A DNA stretch of 64,000 bases, from contig JBJMKZ010000025.1 in NCBI GenBank assembly GCA_045805565.1, positions 124,001 through 188,000 of the forward strand, in the 5' to 3' direction. The stretch's first letter is position 1. Each line of letters starts with the position of its first letter. Source of the stretch: DATAEY01 sp045805565 (GTDB lineage: Bacteria; Actinomycetota; Thermoleophilia; Solirubrobacterales; Solirubrobacteraceae). Shown piece after piece: positions 63,938 through 64,000 of the stretch. The translations under genes were made by a program, and so were the position numbers. Below the pieces are notes generated by a model that saw only the letters and a program-made list of their open reading frames with translations, searched no databases and was not told the origin of the DNA.

Positions 63938-64000
63938 TCAGCCCGACCGGACCCGGAACATCGCCACGCCGTGGGCGGGCAGGAAGGCGGTGACGGGCCC
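63938..64000 (-). CDS. C-terminal fragment, possibly a glycoside hydrolase
   Basis: The last 20 residues of a gene that enters from the right edge: GPVTAFLPAHGVAMFRVRSG, then a stop at 63938. The L-P-A-H-G-V-A-x-x-R-V pattern is common at the very end of GH27-type alpha-galactosidases and related glycosidases. The assignment is tentative from so short a piece. Confidence 0.4.
   Translation of the reverse strand, partial: GPVTAFLPAHGVAMFRVRSG

Noticed and set aside
1..64000. tRNA, rRNA, CRISPR, insertion sequences, phage or defence islands
   Set aside because: No TPsiC-like arms, regularly spaced repeats, transposase or nuclease motifs, or GC shifts were seen; the window appears to be core-like chromosome.

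Overview
The window is one contiguous stretch of high-GC DNA, roughly 70% G+C by eye, densely packed with genes and with many GTG and some TTG starts. The gene set suggests an actinobacterium, most likely of the Thermoleophilia/Solirubrobacterales type: an LLM-class (F420-type) oxidoreductase, large AAA regulators of the LAL type, a PucR regulator, LysM/SLT and M23 cell-wall enzymes, and small DUF2231, DUF4396 and DUF4234 membrane proteins. The taxonomic placement is inference. I saw no rRNA, tRNA, CRISPR array, insertion sequence or phage gene. The window reads as ordinary chromosome. Both ends are cut inside genes.

Layout. 1-7.9 kb is a glycan-assembly locus: five glycosyltransferases (three GT-B, two GT2), a Gfo/Idh/MocA sugar dehydrogenase and a beta-propeller-like protein. 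Two of the genes are divergent and share a CATG start. 8-10.2 kb holds a 48-residue membrane protein behind a candidate structured leader, a hotdog-fold protein and an LLM oxidoreductase. 10.3-14.8 kb has a KimA/YdaO-type permease and two secreted peptidoglycan enzymes. 14.9-18.2 kb has a PucR regulator divergent from a fatty-acid desaturase and alpha/beta hydrolase pair, with a perfect palindrome between them. 18.4-21.5 kb is a beta-phosphoglucomutase plus GH65 phosphorylase pair. 21.6-26.8 kb holds membrane proteins, a phosphoesterase and an MFS/spermidine-synthase fusion. 27-29.9 kb is a LuxR-type LAL regulator.

30-37.8 kb carries a flavoprotein oxidase, a lipoprotein, a respiratory pair (pyruvate:quinone oxidoreductase plus an FAD/Fe-S D-lactate-type dehydrogenase, overlapping by 17 nt) and CorA. 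37.9-45.6 kb contains mixed genes: GNAT, a long coiled-coil protein, alcohol dehydrogenase, a ChaB/Rho-N protein, a secreted HEXXH protease, YceI and an ABM-like protein. 45.6-51.5 kb holds the most unusual pair: a GNAT acetyltransferase translationally coupled to a PLP amino-acid decarboxylase that carries a C-terminal cyclic-nucleotide-binding domain. Beside it lies an 1129-residue AAA regulator without a LuxR helix-turn-helix. 51.6-64 kb has a phytoene-desaturase-like flavoprotein, a serine hydrolase, several small membrane proteins, a DUF4396-hydrolase single ORF, a DMT-like transporter, an FHA protein, an MFS porter, a cupin, an S15-like secreted esterase and the last residues of another gene.

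A global feature is that many monocistronic or first genes have a TANNNT-like -10 hexamer only 6-10 nt before the start codon and no Shine-Dalgarno sequence. This implies extensive leaderless transcription and helped choose starts. Genes inside operons instead show GTGA/ATGA overlaps. All functions are inferred from recognisable motifs; no database search was run.
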